Shown here: in pieces, positions 26,563 to 37,350 of the stretch
Numbering within the stretch: position 1 is the first letter of the stretch
Layout of the letters: each line of letters begins with the position of its first letter
From: Stictocephala bisonia
Lineage: Eukaryota; Arthropoda; Insecta; Hemiptera; Membracidae
DNA: 64,000 nt
Reading direction: 5' to 3'
Assembly (NCBI GenBank): GCA_035578905.1
Contig: JAQJVL010000201.1
Span: 62,001 to 126,000, forward strand
Notes under the pieces: model-generated
The model's input: only the letters and a program-made list of their open reading frames with translations
The model's database searches: none
Told to the model about the DNA's origin: nothing
Translations under genes and position numbers: made by a program

Positions 26563-27673
26563 GTAATTTATTTATTTAACGGCATAGCCATTTTTTTACA
26601 GTATTATAACAGTGTGAAGCACAACAAGCATCTTACAAATAGATAAACAAAGGTCTTAATAACAAGTGAAATTCACATCAATAAATATATAGATTGCATG
26701 CAAGCGTTTTGCAAATAAATAAACAAGGTCCATCAATACTATCGATAAGTGCTTGAGACTTAACAATAGACAATTATTGCAATAAATAAATATACAATAT
26801 TTGGATAACGAATACACATCAATAAAAAATATAAATAGCATGCAAGCGGAGAGTATGGTATGTTCTAATAGAATAATTATAATAACTACACAACGCAATA
26901 ACAGTGATAGAAAAATAATTTACATAGATAATACGGACTGAACATCAACAATAGAATGAATATTTAACACAGTGGACAATAACAGATGAATGAAGAAAAA
27001 TGGCAAATCAAATCAAGAGGTTCTGCAGACGATTTCGGAAGGAGGAGGCGCTTGAGTCGTGGAAGAAGTCAAGATTGCGACTGACCACTGCACTTGTCTA
27101 GTTTTTTGTATTATTTATGATTCTTGGTGTACCATTTACAAATTTGATAGTTAAGCCAGATTCCCCCTCGTTAGTTCTCTTGTCAAACTGATGTCGAAGT
27201 TCAATGAGATGTTTGCGTTCCTGTTGAGTTTTGTCACGAGAAACAGTGACGTTGGATATGCGAGGATCAGTAAGATTTTCCGTTGAGAATATCTTGAAGA
27301 AGTCTATTACAATATCAGGGCTTTGCAGAATGACTTTTATAGGCCTTGGTGTATCATGTGATGGTTTCCCAAATCGGAAGAACGAATATTTTGAGGGATG
27401 GAAGTTGACAGCCTCAAAGACGCAGTTAATTAAGGACCGATCATGAACTTTCTTTTGGTCTGTTGAAGGACTGCTACTTTCAGGAACTTTGTGGAGAATA
27501 ATATTTGATTTTCTGAGGAAACGGTCATTTACCTCGGAGTAGACTTCCTCAATGCTGAGTGAACCATTTTTGGATTCGAGAGCAGTAATGTTATTTTTAA
27601 TCAACTTAATTTCTTCTTCAGCTTTAGATAGTCGAGGCTCCAGTTCTGAGATAGTCTCAGATAACTTGGTAAT
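26563..27673 (-). mobile_element. 5'-truncated LINE inserted in the pogo transposase
   Basis: The 3' end, on the minus strand, is an AAATAAATAAA tail at 26568; the 5' boundary is near 27668. GTAAT at 26563-26567 and 27669-27673 forms a short target duplication. Dropping the insert joins THIL directly to QPLN in one transposase frame, which independently confirms the breakpoints. The insert carries an ORF1-type sequence (27667-27098) followed by ~530 bp of 3' DNA with partial internal duplications (CACATCAATAAATAT..AT.GCATGCAAGCG at about 26672 and 26816). No reverse transcriptase is present, so it is internally deleted or a non-autonomous derivative. Confidence 0.8.
27098..27667 (-). pseudogene. 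LINE ORF1-like protein (coiled coil plus RNA-binding-like domain)
   Basis: The frame opens at the LINE boundary and runs to 27098 without a stop (about 189 codons). It begins with a heptad-like segment (ITKLSETISELEPRLSKAEEE), continues with NGSLSIEEVYSEVNDRFLRK, then SNIILHKVPES and RFGKPSHDTPRPIKVILQS, and a C-terminal region with RDKTQQERKHLIELRHQ. The order coiled coil, 'NIILHxVPES', 'RxGK...RPIKV' and 'T..Q....L' is typical of ORF1 nucleic-acid chaperones of insect LINEs. The frame is open, which suggests fairly recent insertion, but the start is lost by 5' truncation. Confidence 0.75.
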
Positions 27674-27972
27674 ATATGAGTAGTGTGTGACGAGAACGTT
27701 ACAATGTGAACATCATTTTGTGCTGCTTTTGAAAGAAGGCCGGGACTGAGATGAGATGCATGGGAATCCATAAACAATACTGCTGGTCTTCCAGGGGCGA
27801 TATGTGTCAGAAAATGGTCAAACCAGTCTTCAAAAATTTCTGTATAAATCCACCCTTTATCTGATAGTCTACAAATGGCCCCTGGAGGAAGTTTAACTCG
27901 AGTAGTGCTTCTCCCTCTTAGTCTGATCATCATCATTGGCTGCCACCACACCTTTCTTCTTTACAGGAGCTA
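27674..27972 (-). pseudogene. pogo/jerky-type transposase, central DDE fragment
   Basis: On the minus strand, after a possible acceptor TTTCTTTCAG at about 27970, an initial frame (APVKKKGVVAAND) shifts near 27900 into KLPPGAICRLSDKGWIYTE, IFEDWFDHFLTHI, RPAVLFMDSHASHLS and VHIVTFSSHTTHIL. The LFMDSHASHLS block contains the second catalytic Asp of the DDE_1 superfamily, and FSSHTTHILQPLD (here split) is its conserved neighbour. The N-terminal helix-turn-helix and first Asp are missing from the visible sequence. The LINE at 26568-27668 interrupts it. Confidence 0.85.
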
Positions 27973-29217
27973 TTCTGAAAGAAATATATGTATTATATTT
28001 TTTGAATTTTTATAATGTTTATTGATAAACTAACATTTATAAGGTAATTCATAAATATAATCTTACGTTACAATAATACACGTACAAAATGTATTCAAAA
28101 TTTTCAGTTTTCCATTTATAATTAGTAGGTTTGAATAGTTCATTTGGAGTTAAGATTTGAAAAGAAAAACGAAAAAAAACATGAGCTAGAACTATTTTTA
28201 TATCTGGTCAAAGCAAAAATGTAAGCAAGGCTAAGTATTTAATATTAATCTAGCTATCTCATGAGGCACAAAATTGACAGTTGATGATACAAAACATTCA
28301 AAATCGTAAAAAATCGGGCGACAGGGCTAAGCTCTGCTTCTTAGAGTTAAAAACATAACCTAACAAAAATTACATTGCTAGATTCATCGAAGTTTTACCT
28401 ATCTATATACTTAGTTTCAGCATAAAACCTTGAAAAATGCATTAACTACATAATTAAAATGACTTACCTGCAATATATGTGAGAAAAACTGCTTAAAATC
28501 CAGGATAAAAACTTTGAAAACTCGCAGAAAAATTACTACAATCCACCACACGGTCTCAAACTGATCTGTGAATTGCCCTGCGATCTAGTGGTAAGCGTTT
28601 GGAATTCTACCTTACGTGGTAAAACCGTTACAAGCCACAGAAAAACTATCACGAGTTTACCATTATCACGAAATTACCTGAATTTCACCCTACCTACGCA
28701 ACGTGTAAATGGTATATGGGCCTGCTTGTCCTCAAATCAAGAACATTACTACTGGTATCCAAAATAAGTATATAAATAATAACAAATACAGTAATTAATA
28801 CATTTATAAAATATTAATAAAAATGTCACTAAAACCTGAAGTAGTTATCAGATAAATATAAGCATGGAATATGATTGTAAACAGGATTTTGTTTACATAC
28901 AATGAAGCACAGTTTGCGGGTTGGTATCTTTCCTCGGCCTCTCGCATTGAGTACAGTACAAACACAAACCAAGTCTGGCTTGGCGGGCAGGGGGAAGAGG
29001 AAGGGGAAGGAGTGTGGTGACAATATTTGGAAGAACGGAAATAAAAGCCGAATTACTTCTTGCAGGTGCTCCCTGGATCTACTTGGAAACACGAGCAGCT
29101 CACTGCCAGGATAGAGCGCGCCTCGGTCATATTTTATTTTGAGCGAGCGAGCCCTTCTATATTTTATTTTGCCTCTGCAAACTCTTAAAACGACATATTC
29201 ATATAAAAGGCTAAATG
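27973..29217. other. No gene; right part of pogo element and intron
   Basis: 27973-28690 belongs to the pogo-like element but shows no coding motif. Near 28585 TCTAGTGGTAAGCGTTTGGAA is A-box-like, without a convincing B-box. 28693-29217 is AT-rich intron with short mirror ORFs around 28829-29114 that show no family motif. Confidence 0.45.
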
Positions 29218-29860
29218 CCTAAGATTATTAGTTTCAAAATGGTGGCTGTCTAAATATTTCAAAGTCAAATATAAAAAAACTGCATATCTTACGCAAAACT
29301 GTTAGGATATAGTATTTGTAGACTACGTTATACCATTGATTTTATACACAAATAGATTTCCCATCCAATGTTAAATTTTGAGTCTCAAAATATCAGCTGT
29401 TTTTGTGGTCCAGTGTGGAGCGCTAGTGTAGTCCCATGTAAATGTAATGCAGTTTAAAACAGCTGTGGTTGTGGGCCACACTAACTAACAAAATTACTGC
29501 CACAAATATTTCTATTAGATGGTTTATCTATTGTAGGTGTATATAATCAAGGGTTACACCAAATTCAACGGCATGCCAATTTAAAAAATCGGTTGACAAA
29601 TAACAGAGAAAACTTATTTTTTTGTGACTGAAAGCATTGTTATCTGGGTAAAGAGTACTCAGATAACACAGCTTTCAGACACAAAAAATAAGTTTTCTCT
29701 GTTATTTGGCAACTGATATTTTAAATTGGCATATCGTTATATTTGGCATAACGTAGCATAAATAATGTATTTTAACATTTTTGGGTAAAATGTGTAGTTT
29801 TTTATAATTGACATTTTTCGACAGCCGCCATTTTGAAACTGATAATCTTAGACATGAAAT
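29218..29860. repeat. Large imperfect palindrome with inner palindrome (29570-29740)
   Basis: The outer arms share TAAGATTATTAGTTTCAAAATGGTGGCTGTC (left, ~29220-29252) with GACAGCCGCCATTTTGAAACTGATAATCTTA (right, ~29820-29850). Within it a second, tighter inverted repeat runs from CCAATTTAAAAAATCGGTTG through ACAGAGAAAACTTATTTTTT to the mirrored GTTTTCTCTGTTATTTGGCAAC..TTTAAATTGG, with centre TCTGGGTAAAGAGTACTCAGA. No ORF. Confidence 0.7.
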
Positions 29861-30070
29861 GTATCTTTATATAAGATCAACATTCATACGAACATTCAAC
29901 ATTGTATGTAAAACTGTTTTTGAGATATTAAAATGTTTGTAAAACACGTACAGACACGCAGACAGAAAACGAATCGAGATAGGACACATGTTATACGGCA
30001 TTACTTACTTCACTGACCTGACAAACAATCCTCTAAACAATGTGACAGTCGAAGCTGGACACCCTATATA
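29861..30070 (-). repeat. Inverted copy of the 19.1-19.3 kb dispersed repeat
   Basis: Reverse-complement similarity to 19135-19330: AGACAGAAAACGAATCGAGATAGGACACATGTTAT matches the complement of ATAACATGTGTCCTGTCTCGATTGGTTTTCTGTCT, and CTGACCTGACAAACAATC matches GATTGTTTGTCAGGTC. It also adjoins the outer palindrome arm, so the two may belong to one element. Confidence 0.65.
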
Positions 30071-30276
30071 GAGGCACTGGTATAGCACACATACGATTTT
30101 GCTTTTATGCCGGCCCTGAATATATTCTGAGTGACAATACAACAATCATATTCTAAACCAATTATTTAACTCAAAATCAAAGACGTATGTTCTTCTAATT
30201 TAATAATTTATGTGATGAAAACAAAAATTATGACGAAAAGAAGAGAATTAAAGAAAAAGGGAAACATTCTCCTTAC

Positions 30277-30458
30277 CAATTTTTTAAGACTTCATAGACA
30301 TGTCCCTTATCATGAATTGTGATGAACAATCCTCTGGGCCGTCGGTAGATCATGCCATACTTCTGACAAGCTAAGCCCACAGTGGGGGTATATACAATGG
30401 GCATCAAAGTGTCCACGTTCTCTGAGAGGAAGCGGTAAAATAGTCTCTCGTTACGGTC
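30277..30458 (-). CDS. NADP-dependent malic enzyme, exon with catalytic Tyr motif
   Basis: A 182-bp exon, acceptor CTATCTGTAG above 30458 and donor TTG|GTAAGG at 30277/30276. It begins [19 protein letters not shown], continues [20 protein letters not shown] and ends [22 protein letters not shown] with the Trp codon split (TG|G) to the next exon. [10 protein letters not shown] is the malic enzyme motif that contains the catalytic tyrosine. Length, frame and splice phases match animal malic enzymes. It is intact. Confidence 0.96.
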
Positions 30459-33065
30459 CTACAGATAGACAACAACTTAAGTAGATGTTAAAGAGAACAA
30501 TAATATTTATATGCATCAATTTTATTATTATCTAAAAACACTTAAATCACTACTAACTCTTACATTAACTTAATTGTGTTTCTGAGAAGAGATCACTTAA
30601 GTAAAAAATCAGTCAAGGAAACTGACTTCTCATTTATGTAAAAGTCTTTCAAACCCAAACTAATATGGACAAAACTTCTTAGAAATTCCTTTACTTGGAA
30701 AAAAACACCAACCAGTAGATATATAACTTGTTATACAAATTGCTAAATATAAGACACAACAGTATCATTTGATAATAGGTGCAACTCATTCTCATTTACA
30801 TACTTTTAACCAGTTGCGCTCGTCAAGGCTTCACTCCCTACCAAAGTTTATCATGAGTGGTGTCTACACAAATTGACTAAGAAATGCATTGAACAGAAAA
30901 GCTTATATTTACTTAAGCAATCAAAAATTTGTCATTTTGTTATTTATCTTCACATTGCATGCTTACATTGTTATAAATAACCTAGTATGTCAATCTGCAC
31001 CCTCCTTGGCTCTCTCTTTCTATGATTAACGGTAACAATGGCTCTGATTGGCCATTATCGGGATATTTAAATACTATTCAGTAAAAGTAAGTAAAAGGAT
31101 ATCTACCTTATTTTAGCTTTTTAAGAGAAAATATTTTAAAACCTGTTCTTAGAACTCATCCAGAGCCTATAACGAATATTTGCAACAAGTTTCCTTGTCC
31201 GATGATTTACTGTAGAGGTTTTGAGAAACGTGATCAGTCAGTCAATGGTACTTGACTTTCATATGCTATATTGTTATATTAATTATTTTAATGCAACATA
31301 GTTGATTAATATATTGATTTATTAATCATGGTTTAAATGAATTAAAATGAAAGAATACTTCAAAATAATAGTGCAATTAATTAGATAACATGGTGGGAGT
31401 AAACGTTCTACTAATTATCTTATTGGGTTGATTTTAATCACGTGCATAAATTTATCTTGGTCTAGTTTAAGTAGACACTACCGTAATTAAAAGAAATTTT
31501 TAATTTATTTTCAACGTATTATTAATTAAATTCCATTCCTTGTATTTTTTGGAGATAAGTGTTAACACACCGTTATAATTCTCAATACCGTATGCCCCCA
31601 AAGCAGAATACTTTCAAATTCGCAAACATTTTTCTGCGACGGTGTGTAAAGAACAAAAACTTTCTGCAACTACTATATTATGGCACCAATATTGTAAAAT
31701 ATCATCTGGAAAAAAATATTAGTTACATGCTAATATTTTCCAACTATAGAATGTAGCCTGAGGATGTTTACCTAAATAATAAGATAGAAAACATTGTTAT
31801 AAATTTAAAAATTGTAAAAGACTTTTTTGAATTAATTATTTATTTAATTATTTTACCCTAAGTTCAAACTTAAGGTAACATTTCAACACAAATAAGAAAG
31901 TTAAAATAAAGTAATAATTTAGACAGTTTAAATTGTTTTATTTTTAATATTTGGAGAGCAAAGAAATTGGGTGGAGATACGCTTATATCCTTAGTTTCCT
32001 AAAATTATGGCCAATATTAATAAGATCATAATACATAATTATGATTATTTATTAAATTAAACAAAGACATTTTCTCTGGTAATAACAAATAGTCTATATT
32101 TATAAAAGAGGATGTTTGTATATATCGTATATATATCACAGTCCTGTCACTTTCTTCGCTCAATTTATTATTCAAAGAAAGTTGAGTAAAAATGCACAAC
32201 TTTATTAAAAAATGTAAACTAGACCTAATAATTATTTCACAATTATTTTAATAAATACCCTATTTATAAACTTCAGAAGGTGATTGCAAGATATGGTTTA
32301 GATTAACTAATCTGACATGAACTATATGTAACATAAAGCAAACTTCGTTACTTTGGAAGCATTAAGTGTAAGTCAAACATGATTATTGTTGTTCTTCTAA
32401 TTAGAATAATTCCTGCCTGCCAACTACTGAACTACATGGTGATTGACTGAGTCCCTTCTTGTATTAGGTTTTATAAATTTTAATAGACATCTTGAATTTG
32501 TGACTAAACTGTATTTGCTACGAATTGGCGTCAGCAATTGGAAATTAATAAATGGTAGAAGACGACGTATTGTCGAACATTATTTACAATAAAAACACCC
32601 GCCGCGTTACTCACGGTGCATCAGGGAACTAACACTAGCCGCTTTTCAGTCAGTATTGGGGGGGGGGGGGGGCAGATCTGTCTTTAAGGTTTCGTGTCTA
32701 GTAGTAGGAGTATACCACTTATTTCTGTGTTCTGGTGGGTATACGCATGCTCACGGGGTTCCACTTTATAACCTTACTCCTAAGATTTGAATTTGGCAGA
32801 GTGAACCTCTAATCCCCTAGTTTAGTACTGAGCATTTAGGCGCCCCCTTTTCCTGGCGCCCTACGCGGCCTCGTACTTTGCTTACACCTTAAACCGGCCC
32901 TGATGTCAAGAACTCAGCTGGTTCATCCTATGTTATCTCATCATTAACATCAATTTATTGTAACTTATAGACTTCTGAACTAATTAACGAAGCAAATTAA
33001 ACAGAATATTCCTTAATAATATCCGATTGAGACTTACAACGTGAAAATGGTGAATCAAAACTTAC
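30459..33065 (-). other. Malic enzyme intron, 2.6 kb
   Basis: Intron with no coding sequence recognised from 30459 to 32358. It ends, on the plus strand, with the duplicated segment 32359-32804. A 65-codon plus frame at 31559 has no motif. Confidence 0.7.
32359..32804 (+). repeat. Duplicated ~445-bp segment, copy 1
   Basis: Nearly identical to 34020-34468, in the same orientation, from GCATTAAGTGTAAGTCAAAC to AAATTTGAATTTGGCAG-like sequence. It includes a GC-rich block (CCGCCGCGTTACTCACGGTGC) and a poly-G tract (about 17 G near 32657; 13-14 G in the other copy). Together the copies bracket the malic enzyme exon at 33066-33224. It may be a dispersed element or a local duplication. Confidence 0.85.
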
Positions 33066-33224
33066 TTGCAACCCCATAAGATAGATGTATTTGTTGAGGT
33101 CCTCTCCATAACGCTCCACACTAACGCGGCACAGTTCGAGCTGCTCTTCCTGGGTCTTGAAGCGAGGTGGGATCAGTCCGTGGATACCCAACACCTGTCG
33201 TTCCTCCAGAGTGAATGCCATCCC
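33066..33224 (-). CDS. NADP-dependent malic enzyme, N-terminal core exon
   Basis: A 159-bp (53-codon) exon in phase 0 at both ends, acceptor TTATGTTTAG|GGG at 33224 and donor CAA|GTAAG at 33066. It encodes GMAFTLEERQVLGIHGLIPP, RFKTQEEQLELCRVS and ends LNKYIYLMGLQ. The (L/M)AFTLEERQ.LGIHGLLPP block is the N-terminal signature of animal malic enzymes. The usual preceding short segment (RGxxxLRxPxLNK) is not encoded here and must come from an upstream exon at higher coordinates. Confidence 0.95.
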
Positions 33225-33689
33225 CTAAACATAATACAATGTTTTAAAAAGTAAATAGACTCAAACTTAATTATCTTATAGGCTGCCTTATAGTGTTACT
33301 ACAATTGTTATATTTATTTATTCTGAACCATCTTAAAAAGACACTGCTCTGTTGAAGGACACCTACTCTTCATAGTTTATGTCATCTTATCTAATTTAGC
33401 GAGACAGGAAAATAATGGAAAAAGAAGAAACTAAGTTAGGGAATATTTAATTTAATTTGAAATCTTCCTTTATAAAAGAGATACTTAGTCAGAGATTAAG
33501 TTGAAGACAACATAAATGTTGAGGTTCTAGAGTCTCGTGTTAATGTATTTATTCTTAAGTAGCCGATCGTCAATACAGTATATGCATTTTGAATGAGTAT
33601 GATGAGTGTACATGACGGAATGTAGTCATTGTTACAAACTAAGACCAACTTAGAGAGAGTAATTAATTAATGGGCCAATGACAAATGAA

Positions 33690-33815
33690 AATCTGTGGTT
33701 ATCAGCTGATCCCTTTCAAAATTTGTTAAAACTCTGATTGGGATCAAACTGAGAACCTTTAGATTATAAGCTGGGATTTAACCAACTACGCTGCCAACCA
33801 GTTATGTTCCACATA
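33690..33815 (-). repeat. tRNA-derived SINE-like repeat
   Basis: On the minus strand: GGCAGCGTAGTTGGTTAAATCCCAGC (A-box-like), about 20 bases, then AAAGGTTCTCAGTTTGATCCC (B-box-like) and further shared sequence to CAGCTGATAACC. It is closely similar to 2240-2105. It resembles a tRNA promoter, but anticodon-arm pairing is poor, so this is a SINE head and not a tRNA gene. Confidence 0.5.
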
Positions 33816-34019
33816 AGTCAAGTAAAGAAATAACTAATTATTCTCCAATAAATAAACAGCATATTATTTGAAAATTCTTGTGATATGTATTAATAAAATA
33901 GTTCTTGTTCTATACTGAGTTGAGTGAAAAATTATGATAGGTTAAATGTCAGTATCTTAGTATTAATTAAATAAATCGTTTAGGGTTCATCTGATTTATT
34001 ATTAACCTGTCTGAACGTC

Positions 34020-34468
34020 AGCATTAAGTGTAAGTCAAACATGATTATTGTTGTTCTTCTAATTAGAATAATTCCTGCCTGCCAACTACTGAACTACATG
34101 GTGATTGACTGAGTCCCTTCTTGTATTAGGTTTTATAAATTTTAATAGACATCTTGAATTTGTGACTAAACTGTATTTGCTACAAATTGGCTTCAGCAAT
34201 TGGAAATTAATAAATGGTAGAAGACGATGTATTGTCGAACATTATTTACAATAGGAACTCCCGCCGCGTTACTGACGGTGCATCTGGGAACTAGTAACAC
34301 CAGCCGCTTTTCAGTCAGTACTGGGGGGGGGGGGGCAGATCTGTCTTTAAAGGTTTCATGCCTAGTAGTGGGAGTTTACCACTTATTTCCGTGTACTGGT
34401 GGGTGGGTATACGCATGCTCACGGGGTTCCACTTTATAACCTTACTCCTAAAATTTGAATTTGGCAGT
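34020..34468 (+). repeat. Duplicated ~445-bp segment, copy 2
   Basis: Second copy of the segment at 32359-32804, 1661 bp away in direct orientation. Differences are few (for example a shorter G-run near 34323 and CTAGTAACACC against CTAACACTA). It lies upstream of the 33224 exon in the gene's direction. Confidence 0.85.
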
Positions 34469-34804
34469 GTCAAATTTGAATGTCAAAGTAAGTGAAATGA
34501 CAAAATATCTCTACTTTCATAATCATTATTTTTAATCTAATATTGCTTTTATAAAAATAGCAAAGACTTGTTAAAGGTTAAAATTGACATTGAATATCAA
34601 TAATTTTACTCAGTTTGAAATTTAAGTTTTAAAAAGAAATGAAACTAAAATGAACAATGAACAACTGTCATACAGACCCGTGAGGTCAGATAAATATAAA
34701 CAAGAATTCCTTCACACATTAATTAAGGTCTGACAGACACGTAAGGTCAGATAAATATAAACCGATCCTTTACACAATCTGTTTATATTTTTTGTAAGTA
34801 TTGT

Positions 34805-35450
34805 ATTTGTATGGGTGAGCGGGTGGGTCAATACCACTGTACATGTATGGGTGGGCGTATGGGTCAATAGCACTGTACGTGTATGGTGGTATAGTGGGTC
34901 AATACCACTGTAAGTGTAGGGGTGGGCGGGTGGGTCAATACCACGTACATGTATGGGTGGGCGTGTGGGTCAATACCACTGTACGTGTATGGGTGGGCTA
35001 GTGGGTCAATACCACTGTAAGTGTATGGGTGGGCGTGTGGGTCAATACCACTGTACATGTAGGGGTGGGCGAGTGGATCATTACCACTGTACGTGTAGGG
35101 GTGGGCGGGTGTCAGTACTACTGTACGTGTAGGGGTGGGCGAGTGGGTCATTACCACTGTACGTGTAGGAGTGGGCGGGTGAGTCAGTACTACTGTACGT
35201 GTAGGGGTGGGCGAGTGGGTCAATACCACTGTTCGTGTAGGGGTGGGCGAGTGGGTCATTACCACTGTACGTGTAGGAGTGGGCAGGTGAGTCAGTACTA
35301 CTGTACGTGTAGGGGTGGGCGAGTGGGTCAATACCACTGTACGTGTAGGGGTGGGTGAGTGGGTCAGTACCACTCTACATGTAGGGGTAGGCGAGTGGGT
35401 CAGTACCACTGTACGTGTAGGGGTGGGTGGGTCAATAACACTCTGCTTGT
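34805..35450 (-). repeat. 36-bp minisatellite array, GTGGG orientation on plus strand
   Basis: About 18 units of CAATACCACTGTACGTGTAG followed by GGGTGGGCGAGTGGGT, with variants (ATGTATGG, TTCGTG). A few truncated units near 34940 and 35110 break the register. The reverse strand reads CACCCATACATGTACAGTGG-type units, matching the array in the piggyBac. Long spurious ORFs (181 codons minus, 109 plus) come from the period being divisible by three. Confidence 0.95.
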
Positions 35451-35714
35451 ATGGGTGTCTGGGTGAACCACAGGCTTATCGATTTATAAGTCTGACCTTC
35501 CTCTTAAAAGAAATGTGGGCCTACTACTCCAAATTGGGATTGTTTTCCTCCAAAAAGCTGAGTAATTGTTCTTTTACTACACGTTCATATATTTTAGAAG
35601 TTATTGGCAGTAAACTAATAGGACGGTAGCTCTTTACATTCCGAGTTTCAAAGTAACTAGTTTGAACAATATTATTTCTCCACTATTTAACGGTATTAAA
35701 TAAATTATTCTGAT

Positions 35715-36032
35715 GTACAGTGTTATCGATCTACACACCCACCCATACATGTACAGTGGTATTGACCCACGCGCCCACCCATTCACGTACAGTGGTACTG
35801 ACTCACACGCCCACCCATACATGTACAGTGGTATTGACCCACCCTCCCACCCATACACGTACTGTATTATTGACTCACACGCCCACCCATACATATACAG
35901 TGGTATTGATCCATCCGCCCACCCATACATGTACAGTGGTATTGACCCACACGCCCACCTTTACATGTACAGTGTTATTGATCCACCCGCCCAACCATTC
36001 ACGTAAAGTGGTAAATACTCGTACAGTGGTAA
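35715..36032 (+). repeat. 36-bp minisatellite array, opposite orientation
   Basis: About eight to nine units of GTGGTATTGACCCACACG followed by CCCACCCATACATGTACA, i.e. the same family as 34805-35450 but inverted, 265 bp away. The two arrays point at each other and could pair as a long hairpin. Ends: TGATGTACAGTGTTATCGAT on the left, AAAGTGGTAAATACTCGTAC on the right. Confidence 0.95.
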
Positions 36033-36469
36033 GACGAGATTAATTCAAAATTATTTGAAAATGTTCTTCTTGAAAACTTTCGGTTTTACCTTATTTTCAC
36101 ATTCAGTAACTCGACTAATACATAATGTCACATCTAACAATGGTATTTGCCCTCATTTGCGAATGATTGTAACTCACCTTCAGTGACCATACTTAGACTG
36201 TTTGGTAAAGGGCAAGGCCAGTGCAGTAAGGTTCAGTGCATGCTTGTCTGCAGTAGCGTAATTAAATAGAAGCAGTTTGTTTCAGGCGCTCTACAAAAAG
36301 AGCGCACTAAACATCTCATTAAGGGCAACAAAACTATAATACAAATGTCGACAAAAAAGAGATTTTATTTTACTGCATAATTAAGTATATTGGTCTGCAT
36401 ACTCTCTGTAGTCGTCGGAGGCTCTCATCAAACCCCCTTTTATAAAATAGGCGCTTTCTACTAAGAGTC

Positions 36470-36800
36470 TGCAGACCCTGTCGGCCATGTTTAATTTAAT
36501 CTCATAAGAACAATGTTATTTGAGAATCCATATTTTTTCGTTATTTATTTCGTTGTGTATAAGGTTTCATACTGCGCATTGGTTTTACTTTTGATATTTT
36601 AATGCATATGCCTAGTTTTGAAAAATAAGTACCCGTAAAAATAAAAACTTCAAACTAAATATTTTTTATGTTTTTTTATATAAATCTAATTAGGAATTCG
36701 CAAAGCAATTCCAACGTGCAATTTCATTCTTGATCAAATGCAATTTCTTTGGAGAAAATCTGTTTAAAAATACTGTTTAATTATTTTTATCGAAAGTTGG
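36470..36800 (+). repeat. Third copy of dispersed repeat (19.3-19.7 kb family)
   Basis: Shares CTGTCGGCCATGTTTAAT, TCATAAGAACAATGTTATTTG, TAATTAGGAATTC.CAAA, and TTCATTCTTGATCAAATGCAATTT with 19345-19690 in the same orientation. It begins within CTACTAAGAGTCTGCAGACC. The bases 36040-36469 before it show nothing recognisable. Confidence 0.7.
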
Positions 36801-37019
36801 ATCGAAATCCCCGCGTTAAGACTGATGCTGAAGCATTTATAGTCTATATGACGGGATTTTAGACTTTAGACGAAATTTACCATGCTAGGAGGATTCATGC
36901 AACCCCCCCCCACCACATGATGTTACCCCCACCATGATTTTTCTCTTATATATTACAGTTCGCTGCTTTCTAACATCACTTGCACGCCAGCAGTCGAAGC
37001 TATACAGGCACAGTGTTAC

Positions 37020-37350
37020 AGTACAGTGGTGTTGACCCACCCGCCCACACCATACAGATACATTGGCATGGGTGGGCGGGTGGGTCAATGCCATTGCACG
37101 TCTATGGGTGGGCGGGTGGGGTCAATATCATTGCACGTCGTGTATGGGTGGGCGGGTGGGTCAGTACCATTGCACGTCGTGTATGGGTGGGCGGGTGGGT
37201 CAATGCCATTGCACGTCGTGTATGGGTGCAGTACCACAGTACGTGTATGGGTGCATGGATGGGTCATAACTGTAGTACATGTATGGGTGGGTGGGTGGGG
37301 TGGGTCATAATCACAGTTCGTGTATGGGTGGGTAGGTGGGTGGGTCATAT
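37020..37350. repeat. 36-bp-family minisatellite with internal orientation switch
   Basis: The first unit (37020-37068, GTTGACCCACCCGCCCACACC) is in CCCAC orientation. From 37070 the units flip to GGGTGGGCGGGTGGGTCAATGCC. Later units carry variants (CATTGCACGTCGTGTATGG; CATAACTGTAGTACATG). About eight units. Inverted junctions of this kind are uncommon inside a tandem array. Confidence 0.9.

Larger units (their letters stand above)
24714..28692 (-). mobile_element. pogo/Tigger-like DNA transposon carrying two nested insertions
   Basis: TA at 24714-24715 and 28691-28692 flank inverted ends: GGGTGAATTCAGGTAATC (24716 onward) and, reading inward from 28690, GGGTGAAATTCAGGTAATT. Subterminal GGTAATCTCGTGATA-type motifs recur near 25578-25680 and 28655-28675. 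TA duplications plus a CENP-B/jerky-type DDE protein inside (minus strand, 27970-25884) fit the pogo branch of Tc1/mariner. A TTAA MITE sits at 24904-25577 and a LINE fragment at 26568-27668, the latter inside the transposase. The N-terminal DNA-binding part is not visible in 27975-28690. The element is inactive. Confidence 0.85.

Noticed and set aside
34864..35409. 181-codon minus ORF and overlapping plus ORFs
   Set aside because: Artefacts of the 36-bp minisatellite, whose period keeps several frames open on both strands.
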